Source of the DNA: Calothrix sp. FI2-JRJ7
GTDB taxonomy: Bacteria; Cyanobacteriota; Cyanobacteriia; Cyanobacteriales; Nostocaceae
NCBI GenBank assembly: GCA_019359675.1
Contig: JAHHGX010000001.1
Coordinates: forward strand, 1 to 64,000
DNA length: 64,000 bases
Direction of reading: 5' to 3'
Under the pieces are notes generated by a model. It ran no database searches and was not told the origin of the DNA. It worked only from the letters and a program-made list of their open reading frames with translations. How positions within the stretch are numbered: position 1 is the stretch's first letter; each line of letters begins with the position of its first letter. The translations under genes and the position numbers were made by a program. Below are positions 17,948 to 26,797 of the stretch, in pieces.

Positions 17948-17974
17948 TAGAGACGTGATTCCGGAGCGTCTCTA
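17948..17974. repeat. TAGAGACG hairpin between the SPOR-like gene and pspA
   Basis: The stem TAGAGACG/CGTCTCTA (eight pairs, 11-base loop) fills most of the gap between the stop codon at 17944 and the pspA start. Related hairpins occur at 29277-29304 and 61058-61085. In this position it may attenuate or stabilise the joint transcript. Confidence 0.6.
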
Positions 17975-18008
17975 CGAGCGCAATATATTAAAAATTAGGG
18001 AAATAATT

Positions 18009-18689
18009 ATGGGATTTTTAGACAGAATTACCCGTGTGGTGCGTTCAAACGTCAATAGTTGGGTAGCAACTTCGGAAGACCCAGAAAAAGTTTTGCAGCA
18101 AGCCGTAATTGAAATGCAGGATAATTTAATTCAGTTACGACAAGCTGTTGCTAGCGCTATTGCCACACAAAAGCGTACTGAACGTCAAGCTGCTAATGCT
18201 ACTGAAGCTTCTGAAGAATGGTACAGACGTTCAAAACTTGCTCTTGGACAAGGTAACGAAACTCTTGCCCGTGAAGCGCTTATTAAACGCAAGAGTTATC
18301 AAGATACTGCGATTTTGCTTAATACCCAAATTCAGCAACAAAGCAGTGTAGTTGTTACACTAAAAAAGGATATGCGAGCGCTCGAACTTAAAATAGCTGA
18401 AATCAAGGCTAAAAAGGACATGTATATTGCGCGTGCGCGTTCGGCACAAGCGTCATTACGTCTCCAGCAACTTGTAGGCGAGCTAGAAAGTGGTTCTACA
18501 AGCGTTTTTGAGCGTGTTGAAGACAAAATTATACAACTCGAAGCTCAAAAAGAAGTATCCTATATTACTCATGAAGATAATTTAGAAAAGAAATTTTTAG
18601 CTTTGGAATTAAGTAATAATGATATAGACACTGAACTTAAAGCAATTAAGGCTCAAATCTCAAAAAGCACAATTACTGAAAGTGAATAG
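18009..18689 (+). CDS. pspA: PspA/IM30 family protein (PspA-like)
   Basis: The 226-residue protein is a coiled-coil ESCRT-III-like membrane remodelling protein. It begins with the amphipathic helix MGFLDRITRVVRSNV, followed by SWVATSEDPEKVLQQAVIEMQ, which is the family signature. The remainder is heptad-rich helices alpha 1-4 and ends at residue 226 without the extra C-terminal helix. That makes it the PspA type rather than Vipp1. I chose the ATG at 18009; an earlier start in the frame would overlap the upstream gene and add unrelated residues. The Vipp1 gene follows 200 bases later. Stress-induced membrane repair is the known family role. Confidence 0.9.
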   Translation: MGFLDRITRVVRSNVNSWVATSEDPEKVLQQAVIEMQDNLIQLRQAVASAIATQKRTERQAANATEASEEWYRRSKLALGQGNETLAREALIKRKSYQDTAILLNTQIQQQSSVVVTLKKDMRALELKIAEIKAKKDMYIARARSAQASLRLQQLVGELESGSTSVFERVEDKIIQLEAQKEVSYITHEDNLEKKFLALELSNNDIDTELKAIKAQISKSTITESE

Positions 18690-18890
18690 TAGTATATAAT
18701 ACTTTACTGATGAAAATAATATTAATACGCATGTGCGGAAATTTGAGCGTATCTTAAGAAGAAAGATATAAAGGGGGTGTTTGCTGCACAATCTCGCATA
18801 AGAAAGATTAAATTTAAAGAATGGCAGATAGTTAATAGTAAAAATCCAAATCGTTCTTGAACGTAAGCGTAAGTCTCAAAGGAAAAAATT

Positions 18891-19688
18891 ATGGGTTTAT
18901 TCGACAGAATTAGACGAGTGGTCAGTGCAAACCTCAACGACATGGTGAACAAAGCCGAAGATCCTGAGAAAATGCTGGAACAAGCGATTCTGGAAATGCA
19001 GGAGGACTTGGTACAGTTACGTCAGGGTGTTGCACAGGCAATTGCCGCACAAAAGCGTACTGAAAAGCAATATAACGATGCCCAAAACGAAATCAATAAG
19101 TGGCAGCGTAACGCGCAGCTAGCTTTACAAAAGGGTGACGAGAACTTAGCTCGCCAAGCTTTAGAAAGGAAAAAAACCTTTACAGATTCTGGAAGCGCGC
19201 TAAAAGAAAGCTTAGACCAGCAAACAACCCAAGTCGAAACTCTCAAACGTAGTTTAATTCAACTTGAGAGCAAAATTTCTGAAGCTAAAACCAAGAAGGA
19301 GATGCTCAAAGCTCGTATTACCGCAGCTAAAGCACAAGAACAACTTCAGGGTATGGTGCGCGGTATGAATACATCTAGCGCAATGTCAGCTTTTGAGCGG
19401 ATGGAAGAAAAAGTCCTGATGCAAGAAGCACGCGCTCAGTCCGCAGGAGAATTGGCAGGTGCCGATTTAGAGACTCAGTTTGCTAAATTAGAAGCAGGTA
19501 GCGACGTTGACGATGAGTTAGCTGCACTCAAGGCGCAAATGACACTCGGTCCAGCGCAAGCGCCAAATCAACCCCAACTACCTGGACAAACCACTGCACA
19601 ACCACAGCCATCAACATCAACGCCAAAATCAGAAGAAGTTGTTGATGCCGAACTAGAATCGCTTCGCAAACAACTAGACAACATGTAA
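18891..19688 (+). CDS. vipp1: Vipp1 (IM30), thylakoid membrane maintenance protein
   Basis: The 265-residue paralogue of the gene before it starts MGLFDRIRRVVSANLNDMV and has the same EDPEKMLEQAILEMQ segment. It differs by a C-terminal extension: a Pro/Gln linker (residues about 222-248) and a final helix ending LESLRKQLDNM. That extra helix distinguishes Vipp1 from PspA. Vipp1 forms rings and rods on membranes and is required for thylakoids. The gene has its own 200-bp upstream region, so separate control from pspA is likely. A strong hairpin terminator follows. No GGCGCC occurs from 17.8 to 20.6 kb, the longest gap in the window. Confidence 0.95.
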   Translation: MGLFDRIRRVVSANLNDMVNKAEDPEKMLEQAILEMQEDLVQLRQGVAQAIAAQKRTEKQYNDAQNEINKWQRNAQLALQKGDENLARQALERKKTFTDSGSALKESLDQQTTQVETLKRSLIQLESKISEAKTKKEMLKARITAAKAQEQLQGMVRGMNTSSAMSAFERMEEKVLMQEARAQSAGELAGADLETQFAKLEAGSDVDDELAALKAQMTLGPAQAPNQPQLPGQTTAQPQPSTSTPKSEEVVDAELESLRKQLDNM

Positions 19689-19727
19689 AAATATAGACAG
19701 TTTGTATTTTTACAAAATATTTCATTT

Positions 19728-19763
19728 TTAAATCCCACAAATATAACTTTGTGGGATTTTGTT
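19728..19763 (+). terminator. Rho-independent terminator of vipp1
   Basis: A perfect 12-pair stem AAATCCCACAAA / TTTGTGGGATTT with a six-base loop, followed by T-rich sequence, starts about 40 bases after the vipp1 stop. Confidence 0.9.
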
Positions 19764-19788
19764 ATCTAATCTGCGGTAATCTTTAATA

Positions 19789-20133
19789 ATGAATTACGAC
19801 ACCGCGCGCAAAGTCCTTATTGACCAAGCGATTACAAATTTAGACAATCCCGACGCCTTGCTGACACGAATGCAGCAGGGTAAACCTCCCGTTCCAGGTC
19901 AAATAACATCTATACTATTAGCTTTAAAAGTCGCGTTTGAAGCTCTTAAAGAAGTGACCACTTTAGACCGAGAACTGACCTATGCTTTATACCTATTATC
20001 TTTAAGAACACAACAGTTATTTGCAATTGGGCGTAAAAACGGTATTGATTGGCCTCCTTTATTTAAAGAAGACTTACTAAGAATTTCCGCAGCTTGCGAA
20101 AGCATTTTTTCAGGAACATGGCAAAACATTTAA
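19789..20133 (+). CDS. Conserved cyanobacterial hypothetical protein
   Basis: The 114-residue protein is all-helical by composition: MNYDTARKVLIDQAI, GKPPVPGQITSILLALK, and ending ESIFSGTWQNI. I recognise the pattern as widespread in cyanobacteria. Some database entries carry the name dethiobiotin synthetase, which this sequence does not support because it has no P-loop. The function is unknown. It follows the vipp1 terminator and is monocistronic. A GGTGCGTGACGC hairpin repeat lies 17 bases after its stop. Confidence 0.75.
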   Translation: MNYDTARKVLIDQAITNLDNPDALLTRMQQGKPPVPGQITSILLALKVAFEALKEVTTLDRELTYALYLLSLRTQQLFAIGRKNGIDWPPLFKEDLLRISAACESIFSGTWQNI

Positions 20134-20150
20134 TAGTTAGGAGGAGCGGA

Positions 20151-20217
20151 GTAGGGTGCGTGACGCCATAACAATCGCGAAGTAAAACTAATAAACTAGT
20201 AGCGTCACGCACCTTAC
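20151..20217. repeat. GTGCGTGACGC inverted repeat, copy 1
   Basis: Arms GGTGCGTGACGC (starting 20155) and GCGTCACGCACC (20202-20213) enclose about 36 bases. Two more copies with the same arms lie at 30840-30903 and 31106-31168. The copy sits between two converging genes. Confidence 0.75.
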
Positions 20218-20260
20218 GAGGAGCAGAGTTAAAACTCATAACTCACAACTCATAACTCTC

Positions 20261-20854
20261 TTAGCGGTTTCTTAATTCTGCTTCGAGTTTATCGATATCG
20301 CTTTTTAATAGTACAGTCATCTGCCCTGTAAAAGCCTTACCATTTTTAGGTTTAGCAATTTCCATCCAGTAAGCATAGCGGTCTCCCATTCTTAACTGAC
20401 CGCGTAATGCTTCACGAACAGGTGACGAAGCTAAACGTGCTGAATTTATTGCGCTTTGGTTTGGATAATCATAAATTAATTGCGCGCGTTTAAAATCTTG
20501 ATATATATCTAAACCATAAATTATTCTTAGTGATTCCTGTAAACGCTCAAAACTCATTCCGTTAATAGCATCATACATTGATAGTCTTTCTGTACGTATT
20601 TTACTCCGGTCTTTAGAAAAACTTACGGCGCCTGGAGGTAGTACAGATGCTTGGAAAGTAAAACGTTGTGCTGCGGTATCACTTCTTTGTATTAAAAAAC
20701 GTTCACCTCGCTTCGGTTTGAGTGTAGCATGTCCTTTTAACCAGGCGCCTACTTCTTCGGTACTTTGTCCTGGCAATGCTAGCGCATGGTTTGTAAAAGC
20801 TAAAAAAGTAAAAGGTAATAGCCAAAGGGAAATTAATTGCTTGTTTAGTTTCAT
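20261..20854 (-). CDS. Exported conserved cyanobacterial protein
   Basis: The 197-residue protein has a Sec signal peptide: MKLNKQLISLWLLPFTFLAF, with a likely cut after NHALA. The mature part (STEEVGAWLKGHATLKP, then DIYQDFKRAQLIYDYPN) has no motif I can name and no membrane segment. I recognise it only as a periplasmic protein type found in cyanobacteria. It is monocistronic and converges on the small gene at 19789. The heptad tract AACTCATAACTCA just after its stop is a short repeat. Function unknown. Confidence 0.75.
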   Translation of the reverse strand: MKLNKQLISLWLLPFTFLAFTNHALALPGQSTEEVGAWLKGHATLKPKRGERFLIQRSDTAAQRFTFQASVLPPGAVSFSKDRSKIRTERLSMYDAINGMSFERLQESLRIIYGLDIYQDFKRAQLIYDYPNQSAINSARLASSPVREALRGQLRMGDRYAYWMEIAKPKNGKAFTGQMTVLLKSDIDKLEAELRNR

Positions 20855-21097
20855 ATCTCTTTATCAAGTTAAGGGATTATACTGACATACCCCTGGTATC
20901 AATATGGGGTAATATTAGTTTTCCCTTTTTTGATAGAATTCTCTTCACACGGGCAAAAACCTTTATATACTACATAACCAAATAATTTAGCAACGATATA
21001 AATAACAAAACGAAAGGGCAGACAAAATAAAATTGTCCGCCCTAGAACATATGCAATAATTTAGGGTAGATGAATTATAGCACTAGACAGAAAAGTA

Positions 21098-22162
21098 TCA
21101 ATACCTAACATACCTATCAAAGTCATCAAACATATCCTCTAGGAGTTCATCCATCATTTCTTGCTGTAATGAGCGCAAAATCTCAGGGCCACGTATAAAA
21201 TCCTTGACTGAAATTTTACTTTGGTTAAAGTCTTGGGCGTAATCACGTATCTGAGATATTATATTGATTTGATTTTCGAGTTGTTCGGTAATTGTATCAA
21301 GCGGCTCAACTCCTTGTTTTCTAAATTTTCGGAAGTCTGTAACCATTCCCCCTTGAGGTGTCTTTTTCGCTTCTCTAAGTGAGTTCTTCAAACTTTCAAA
21401 TTGCGTTTTGAGAACTCCATTTTGCTGCTCGATACGTATACACTTGCGACTTAAGTCATCTTCACTACTATTATCTATTTGTTCGCCAACTTGATACTGT
21501 TGCTCAATTTCTAAAAGTCTTGCTAAATCTCCTTCAGTATATGCTCGATTAATTTCCTTCATTATTTCTGTGTGACGTTCTTGGGTTTGACTGTCACTCG
21601 CTTTATCTGGGTGAAAAACTTCAGCTAACCGCAAAAATATATGACGGATTTTTTTAGAAGATTCACTACGACTAGCTGATGCAGATTCTGCTTCTGCATC
21701 GGATTGATAATAATAGTGCTGGTGTGATTGATTTGATTTATCAAAATCTTCGTCACCATTAAATTTTTCTTCTATTTCTATTTCTTCTTGTTCAATCGGC
21801 TGAGGACTGATTATTTCTGCATATTGTAAACTACGATAAATTTCTTCAACTTTCTTTTTATTTTGCTTGTTTAGCTTTTTATTTTTAAGAATTTCATTAA
21901 ATATCGCGTGAATTTCTTTATCAATAACTGCTATTTTTTGAATATTTGGAGTTGCTCGACTATACACTTCTGTTGCAACAGTACGCATTTGTTCAATAAA
22001 TTTATCTAACTCCGTGCGTTTCTTCTTTATTTGCTTAAGCAGCTTTTGGTGTTCAATTTCAAGACCTTCCAAACGTAGGTGGACTTTGCTCGGCGCCAAA
22101 GTGGCGGTCGCGGTAGTGCTACTAGTCGTGCGTTTTAAAGTTGGTGAAGATTTTCGAGACAT
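21098..22162 (-). CDS. J-domain (DnaJ-like) coiled-coil protein
   Basis: The 354-residue protein has a coiled-coil N-terminal half (LEGLEIEHQKLLKQIKKKR). A J domain lies at residues about 172-225, with IRHIFLRLAEVFHPDKASDS carrying the invariant HPD, followed by EINRAYTEGDLARLLEI. The C-terminal 100 residues are helical and charged. J domains recruit and stimulate Hsp70 (DnaK). There is no Gly/Phe or zinc-finger region, so this is a class C (specialised) J protein whose client is set by the coiled coils. It is a single gene with no informative neighbours. Confidence 0.85.
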   Translation of the reverse strand: MSRKSSPTLKRTTSSTTATATLAPSKVHLRLEGLEIEHQKLLKQIKKKRTELDKFIEQMRTVATEVYSRATPNIQKIAVIDKEIHAIFNEILKNKKLNKQNKKKVEEIYRSLQYAEIISPQPIEQEEIEIEEKFNGDEDFDKSNQSHQHYYYQSDAEAESASASRSESSKKIRHIFLRLAEVFHPDKASDSQTQERHTEIMKEINRAYTEGDLARLLEIEQQYQVGEQIDNSSEDDLSRKCIRIEQQNGVLKTQFESLKNSLREAKKTPQGGMVTDFRKFRKQGVEPLDTITEQLENQINIISQIRDYAQDFNQSKISVKDFIRGPEILRSLQQEMMDELLEDMFDDFDRYVRY

Positions 22163-22319
22163 GAGACCAACGAGTTTTACAGAGGGTGTTTACCGAATAT
22201 TTTGAACTAAATTGAAACAAATTATTACAAAAGTTACTTTTCAAAACACAAAATTAATTTTACTGTATTGCCTATTGTACTACTTTAATTCAAAATTACA
22301 AATTTATTTCCAGCAGTAA

Positions 22320-23348
22320 TTACTCAGGCTGTATTGCTACTTTAATTACTTTGCGCTCACGCATATCTACGAAGACCTGTTCTAAATCTTTTAAAGCACG
22401 TTGTTCGCTAATTAGTAATTCAAACGGAATTCTACGGCTCGCAATTAGTGACAGCGCTTCACGTACAAAATAAGGCGTGTTATGAAATACACCTTTAATT
22501 GTTAGTTCGCTGTAATGTAACACCTCTGTGCTTACAGAAATATGTGTATTTTTAGGACATCCGCCAAATAAGTTTACAGTGGCGCCAGGACGGGCACAAG
22601 CAATTGCTGTCTCCCAAACAGTTTTATCTCCAGTTGCTTCAATAACTATATCGGCGCCATAACCATCTGTTAATTCTTTCACTCTTTCAGGAATATCTGG
22701 TACCCCATGATAATTAAAAGCTTCTACTGCCCCTAATTTCTTCGCTATCTCTAATCTTTGATCATTACCACCAAAAACTAGTACTGATGCATTGTAGTCC
22801 AAAACGAGTTTAGCAACAAACATTAAACCAATGGCACCATCACCAAGCAAAACAACTGTATCACCTGGTTTAATATTCGAGCGGGCAACACCATGCAATA
22901 CACATGCTAACGGTTCCGTCATTGCTGCAAGTTGATATGGTACATCAGGCAGCAATAATAAATTCTGCTCAACAATCTGAGCAGGAATTTTAAGATATTG
23001 TGCGAATGTACCGTTATTCCAAGTTAAATTCGGACAAAGCGAAAATTCTTGCTTTTTACAAAAGAAGCAGTGACCGCAGGGTGCAGAATTATTCGCAACC
23101 ACAGCGTCACCAACTTTCCATTTGGTCACACCAGCACCAACAGCAACAATTTCTCCTGCTGCCTCATGTCCAAATAAAGTAGGAGGTTTTAGCATTTTCG
23201 CATGACCACCCCGGCGCCATACCTTTAAGTCTGTGCCACAAGTTGTTGCAGTATGTACTTTGATAACGACTTCACCTGTATTAGGTATGGGGTCGTTTAC
23301 GTCTTCGAGTCTTAAATCTTCTTGACCATAAAGTAAAGCAGCGAGCAT
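22320..23348 (-). CDS. Zinc-dependent medium-chain alcohol dehydrogenase
   Basis: The 342-residue protein belongs to the MDR family. The catalytic zinc site is formed by TTCGTDLKVW (Cys near residue 37) and FGHEAAGEIV (His/Glu near 61). The structural zinc loop is CGHCFFCKKQEFSLC near residue 91. The Rossmann nucleotide loop VVLLGDGAIGLMFVAK lies near 165. The set resembles sorbitol/threonine-type dehydrogenases. The substrate cannot be inferred. Just upstream of its start codon is a paired AGAAACCGGGTTTCT repeat (23349-23413), then the zinc-ribbon miniprotein gene on the same strand. Confidence 0.88.
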   Translation of the reverse strand: MLAALLYGQEDLRLEDVNDPIPNTGEVVIKVHTATTCGTDLKVWRRGGHAKMLKPPTLFGHEAAGEIVAVGAGVTKWKVGDAVVANNSAPCGHCFFCKKQEFSLCPNLTWNNGTFAQYLKIPAQIVEQNLLLLPDVPYQLAAMTEPLACVLHGVARSNIKPGDTVVLLGDGAIGLMFVAKLVLDYNASVLVFGGNDQRLEIAKKLGAVEAFNYHGVPDIPERVKELTDGYGADIVIEATGDKTVWETAIACARPGATVNLFGGCPKNTHISVSTEVLHYSELTIKGVFHNTPYFVREALSLIASRRIPFELLISEQRALKDLEQVFVDMRERKVIKVAIQPE

Positions 23349-23413
23349 AAGAAACCGGGTTTCTACCCGAAATTGTTTTTTTACTACAATATCAATAAAG
23401 AAACCCGGTTTCG
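23349..23413. repeat. Paired AGAAACCGGGTTTC repeats
   Basis: AAGAAACCGGGTTTCT (23349-23364) and AAGAAACCCGGTTTC (ending 23412) flank about 30 bases of AT-rich DNA, each arm itself palindromic. They fill the gap between the zinc-ribbon gene and the alcohol dehydrogenase. Single or paired copies also occur at 10360, 52496 and 53886. Confidence 0.65.
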
Positions 23414-23416
23414 CTC

Positions 23417-23593
23417 CTATGATTGCGGGGCTACTCCAAGATTTCTAGATTCTGCCGTAGGTACGCGATTAACTGTTAGTAAGGAAACTTCTTGGCGACA
23501 AGATTGACATAACCAAAAGACTTTACCGTGGCGAACGTGACGCAACAGCATGGAACTACCGCAACAGGGGCAACTGTTAGCTCTCATACTCAT
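23417..23593 (-). CDS. Zinc-ribbon miniprotein (58 aa)
   Basis: This small gene encodes 58 residues: MSMRANSCPCCGSSMLLRHV, then VFWLCQSCRQEVSLL. It contains two Cys pairs (CPCC, CQSC) separated by about 18 residues, the spacing of a zinc ribbon. A good ribosome binding site, AGGAG, lies nine bases before the ATG. The stop is TAG at 23417-23419. I recognise similar small zinc-ribbon proteins in cyanobacteria but know no function. A second ATG two codons in is an alternative start. It lies between the glycosyltransferase and the alcohol dehydrogenase, all on the minus strand. Confidence 0.8.
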   Translation of the reverse strand: MSMRANSCPCCGSSMLLRHVRHGKVFWLCQSCRQEVSLLTVNRVPTAESRNLGVAPQS

Positions 23594-23667
23594 ACTATTG
23601 TTCTCCTTTTAAATTATTTAAGGTTGTTGATTTGTTGTTGATTTAAGGGGCTATCACGCCCAACTGA

Positions 23668-24738
23668 TTAAAATTTGATTTTGGCTGCGTGGATACGTCC
23701 GTTCTGATTAATTCGAGTTTGAATGATTTTTTCATAGACTTGCTCGTATCCATCAACCATGCGAAGCTCGCTAAAGTTTTTTTCTACATGTTTGCGACAG
23801 TCATGACGGTTAAGTTGCAGCGCTACAGGAACCATTGCGGCCATTTCCTCATAACTAGTACATACCATTCCAGTCACTCTGTGGGCAATAACCTCTGGTA
23901 CGGCGCCCATATTCATTGCAATCACTGGCGTACCAGTTGCCATTGATTCAATCATAACCAAACCAAAAGGTTCTTGCCATGTAATGGGAAATAGTGCAAG
24001 TGCAGCATTACCTAAAAGTTCGACTTTTTGGGCATTACTAACTTCTCCTAAAAACTCGATATGCTCACCGTCAATATGTGGAGCTATCTCGCGTTCAAAG
24101 AATTCTGCGTCTACTACATCGACTTTTCCAGCCATTTTTAGGCGCCATCCAGTCGCACGCGCAATCTTAATTGCATGTTGCGGGCCTTTTTCGGGTGAAA
24201 AGCGTCCTAAGAATGCTAAATAAGGCTTAGTTTCTTGTGGTTGAGCAATAAATGGATAGTCTTCTGGGTTAATACCGTTGTAAACTGTATCAACGTAATT
24301 AAGGTCTATTTGACGTTGAGTGTTGCTAATGCTAACAAATGGTTGCTTTTTATGATGGGTGTAAACGTTTGTATTTTCACTGTTAAAACTGCCATGCAAG
24401 GTATGCACCGTTGGTGTTGGTACAAAGTTAGCGCTTAGTAATGCCGGAACCCCTACATGGGAGTGAATAATATCGAATTCCTCAGCGCGCTGATAAACTT
24501 GGCTAAGTTGGAGCGTTTCGTATGCCGAATATTCCCGAAAATTTGGGTCTAAACGTAATGCACGCGGACATATTGCTTCGAGCTTGGCCAGTGTATATGA
24601 ATCACCAGACGCGAATAAAGTAACATCGTGACCTCGACGTACTAATTCATCTGTCAGACGACTCACTACCAGTTCGATGCCCCCATAACTTGGAGGTGGA
24701 ACCCGTTCCCACAAGGGAGCTACTTGAGCGATTTTCAT
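23668..24738 (-). CDS. GT4-family glycosyltransferase
   Basis: The 356-residue protein has the two-domain GT-B fold. The N-terminal domain starts MKIAQVAPLWERVPPPSYGG, with an acceptor loop GGIELVVSRLTDEL. The C-terminal domain has FLGRFSPEKGPQHAI near residue 188 and the nucleotide-sugar motif FPITWQEPFGLVMIESMATGTPVIA near 255, where E-x7-E is characteristic of GT4. The acceptor and sugar are not readable from the sequence. It is not part of a polysaccharide cluster. A long AT-rich region precedes it. Confidence 0.9.
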   Translation of the reverse strand: MKIAQVAPLWERVPPPSYGGIELVVSRLTDELVRRGHDVTLFASGDSYTLAKLEAICPRALRLDPNFREYSAYETLQLSQVYQRAEEFDIIHSHVGVPALLSANFVPTPTVHTLHGSFNSENTNVYTHHKKQPFVSISNTQRQIDLNYVDTVYNGINPEDYPFIAQPQETKPYLAFLGRFSPEKGPQHAIKIARATGWRLKMAGKVDVVDAEFFEREIAPHIDGEHIEFLGEVSNAQKVELLGNAALALFPITWQEPFGLVMIESMATGTPVIAMNMGAVPEVIAHRVTGMVCTSYEEMAAMVPVALQLNRHDCRKHVEKNFSELRMVDGYEQVYEKIIQTRINQNGRIHAAKIKF

Positions 24739-25272
24739 AACTTGTGAAAGGTACAGGTGAAAAGGTCCTATATTTCAGAACCAATATTTCAGATCTGGTA
24801 GAGCATTTATACTCACCCACCAACAGTTTACATTAAATCAAGGCGCCTACTAGAAAAATTTTTTTCCGGTTAACCGTACTTGACACAATGTATTTACTGA
24901 CTTCTGCCAACCAGTTATTAATCATTAGGTAACTACATTAATAACATTACAATCAATTATGAGTTAGCTTCATCTATCCTGGGGATCATTGAAAGCAGCA
25001 CGAGAATATAGGCTAAACAATATGAATTGCGATTTATAGCGCGGATATTATACCCTATCCAAAATCTCACAAAATAGAGCGGCGCCTGTGAACAACAAAA
25101 ACTACGAAAAATAAAATATAACTTTACAAAAATCAATTAAGATTTTAGTCAGATGCGCTACAAAATTTCATTACTAGCTTGTAATATTAGCACTAGTAAT
25201 ATGTTGCCATCAGTTATATGAAAAATACTAATAATTACTCAGTATATTAAAAAGCTACCAACATAAAAAATA
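24739..25272. other. Long intergenic region without a supported gene
   Basis: This 534-bp region lies between the divergent glycosyltransferase and xthA genes. Two GGCGCC sites (24842 and 25081) are present, but I saw no frame, hairpin or repeat worth calling. It must contain both promoters. Confidence 0.5.
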
Positions 25273-26055
25273 ATGAAAATTGCTACTTGGAACGTTAACT
25301 CAATTCGCACACGCTTAGAACATGTTGCCGATTGGCTAGAACAAAACCCTGTTGATGTGCTTTGCGTGCAAGAGACCAAAGTTGTTGACAAAGACTTTCC
25401 GCACTCCAAGTTTGAAGCATTAAATTATCACGTATATGTATATGGACAAAAATCTTATAACGGAGTTGCGCTACTCAGTAAAAAGCCACTCGAACAAGTA
25501 AGTACAGGTTTCACGAGTATACTTCCCGAATTAGACCCAATATGGGATGAACAAAAACGAGTTATTACGGGTGTAATTGACTCTGTGAGAATTTTAAATC
25601 TCTACGTACCAAATGGTTCCGAAGTCGGTTGTGATAAATACGAATTTAAACTGGGTTGGCTGACCGTACTGCGAAAATACTTACAAGCCTTATTATCAGA
25701 GAATACTAACATTTGCATGTGTGGTGACTTTAATATTGCCCTTGAAGATAGGGATATTCACGAAAAAGCCGATATAAAAAATCACATCATGTCATCTGAT
25801 GCCGAACGTCAAGCTCTCAAAAATGTTTTGGAATTAGGTTTCGCGGATGTTTTTCGTAAATTTACTTCAGAAGCAGGTCATTACAGTTGGTGGGACTACC
25901 GCGCGATGGCATTTCGTCGTAACATGGGCTGGCGCATTGACCATCATTACTTAACACCCGAACTATACGAACGCGCAGTAAGTTGTGTAATTGATAAGGC
26001 GCCTCGTAAGCTAGAAAAACCCAGCGACCACGCCCCAGTTATTGTAGAATTTTAA
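25273..26055 (+). CDS. xthA: Exodeoxyribonuclease III
   Basis: The 260-residue protein is an AP endonuclease/3'-5' exonuclease of base-excision repair. The start MKIATWNVNSIRTRLEHV carries the Asn metal contact; VLCVQETKV carries the catalytic Glu near residue 35. GDFNIALEDRDIH near residue 150 has the Asp/Asn active pair, and the C-terminus SDHAPVIVEF has the final Asp-His. The length is normal. Its stop overlaps the stop of the converging PIN toxin gene by four bases, so the two transcripts must be antisense at their ends. Confidence 0.95.
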   Translation: MKIATWNVNSIRTRLEHVADWLEQNPVDVLCVQETKVVDKDFPHSKFEALNYHVYVYGQKSYNGVALLSKKPLEQVSTGFTSILPELDPIWDEQKRVITGVIDSVRILNLYVPNGSEVGCDKYEFKLGWLTVLRKYLQALLSENTNICMCGDFNIALEDRDIHEKADIKNHIMSSDAERQALKNVLELGFADVFRKFTSEAGHYSWWDYRAMAFRRNMGWRIDHHYLTPELYERAVSCVIDKAPRKLEKPSDHAPVIVEF

Positions 26056-26495
26056 TCTACAATATTAATCTCTATTAATTCATGAACATATGAAGGTCTA
26101 GGCATTAACTGTTTAATCATTGCTATATCCGCTGTCCAAAACTCAGCAGAAAAGCTTTCGGTACAAGCTAGAAATACTGCATCATAAAGAGTTGGCAACC
26201 CATAGTCTTGTGCTATTGTCCACGCTCGAACTCGAATTGCTTCTGTTTCAATGTAATCAATTGGTAATTCGCAAAAATCCTCAAAAATTTCTTGTGCCTC
26301 TTGTATAGTAATGCTTCCGGCACGAGTTTTCTTTCGTAATACCGAACCAACTTCTGCCCAGGCAAATGTGGGAGCAACTATACGGATATTTTGACTCAAA
26401 GCTTCATCCATTAATATTTTGGCTTGAGCTTGATACTGTTCTGGTACTAAGTAAGGTATCCAAACACTTGTATCGATACACAAAACTTTAGTCAC
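26052..26495 (-). CDS. PIN-domain toxin (VapC-like)
   Basis: The 147-residue protein has CIDTSVWIPYLVPEQ at its start, AWAEVGSVLRKKTRAG in the middle with the conserved Glu, and TLYDAVFLACTES near residue 98, giving three acidic metal ligands. A final FWTADIAMI completes the fold. It is full length, unlike the copy at 114-446. The start is GTG and overlaps the upstream antitoxin by eight bases. VapC toxins cut RNA when the antitoxin is degraded; the target is unknown. It converges on xthA with a four-base overlap. Confidence 0.88.
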   Translation of the reverse strand: MTKVLCIDTSVWIPYLVPEQYQAQAKILMDEALSQNIRIVAPTFAWAEVGSVLRKKTRAGSITIQEAQEIFEDFCELPIDYIETEAIRVRAWTIAQDYGLPTLYDAVFLACTESFSAEFWTADIAMIKQLMPRPSYVHELIEINIVD

Positions 26496-26748
26496 GTCGT
26501 TCTTTGCCTTCTCTTAAATTGCGAATCAAATCGATTGAACTTTCTTGTGTATCAGTTCTGTTTTTTATTTTTTGGCTACGGGCAACAATTCGTTGGTGTG
26601 CAGCAATGCCTTTGCGTCGTCGTAATTCTCGCTCAACAGCATCTATTACCAAGTCATTAAATGACTCATTACCATCTTTAAAACTTTTTGCGGTTTCAAG
26701 CAAACCAGACGGAAAACGGATAGTTACAGCTTCACGTTCCATACCCAT
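26488..26748 (-). CDS. Antitoxin partner of the PIN toxin
   Basis: The product is about 86 residues. The N-terminal EAVTIRFPSGLLETAKSF resembles a ribbon-helix-helix strand and first helix; the C-terminal part is strongly charged (ELRRRKGIAAHQRIVARSQ). It overlaps the toxin start by eight bases, giving translational coupling. I chose the ATG at 26746-26748; the frame is open to a TTG 18 bases upstream, and another ATG lies two codons in. DNA binding and autoregulation are inferred from the family arrangement. Confidence 0.75.
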   Translation of the reverse strand: MGMEREAVTIRFPSGLLETAKSFKDGNESFNDLVIDAVERELRRRKGIAAHQRIVARSQKIKNRTDTQESSIDLIRNLREGKERRD

Positions 26749-26797
26749 ACATTTATATGCAACCAAGTTGTGATACCAACTATTGTAACCATAATTG

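Noticed and set aside
20151-20217. CRISPR-like reading of the GTGCGTGACGC repeats
   Set aside because: Copies are scattered and hairpin-shaped, not regularly spaced direct repeats with unique spacers.
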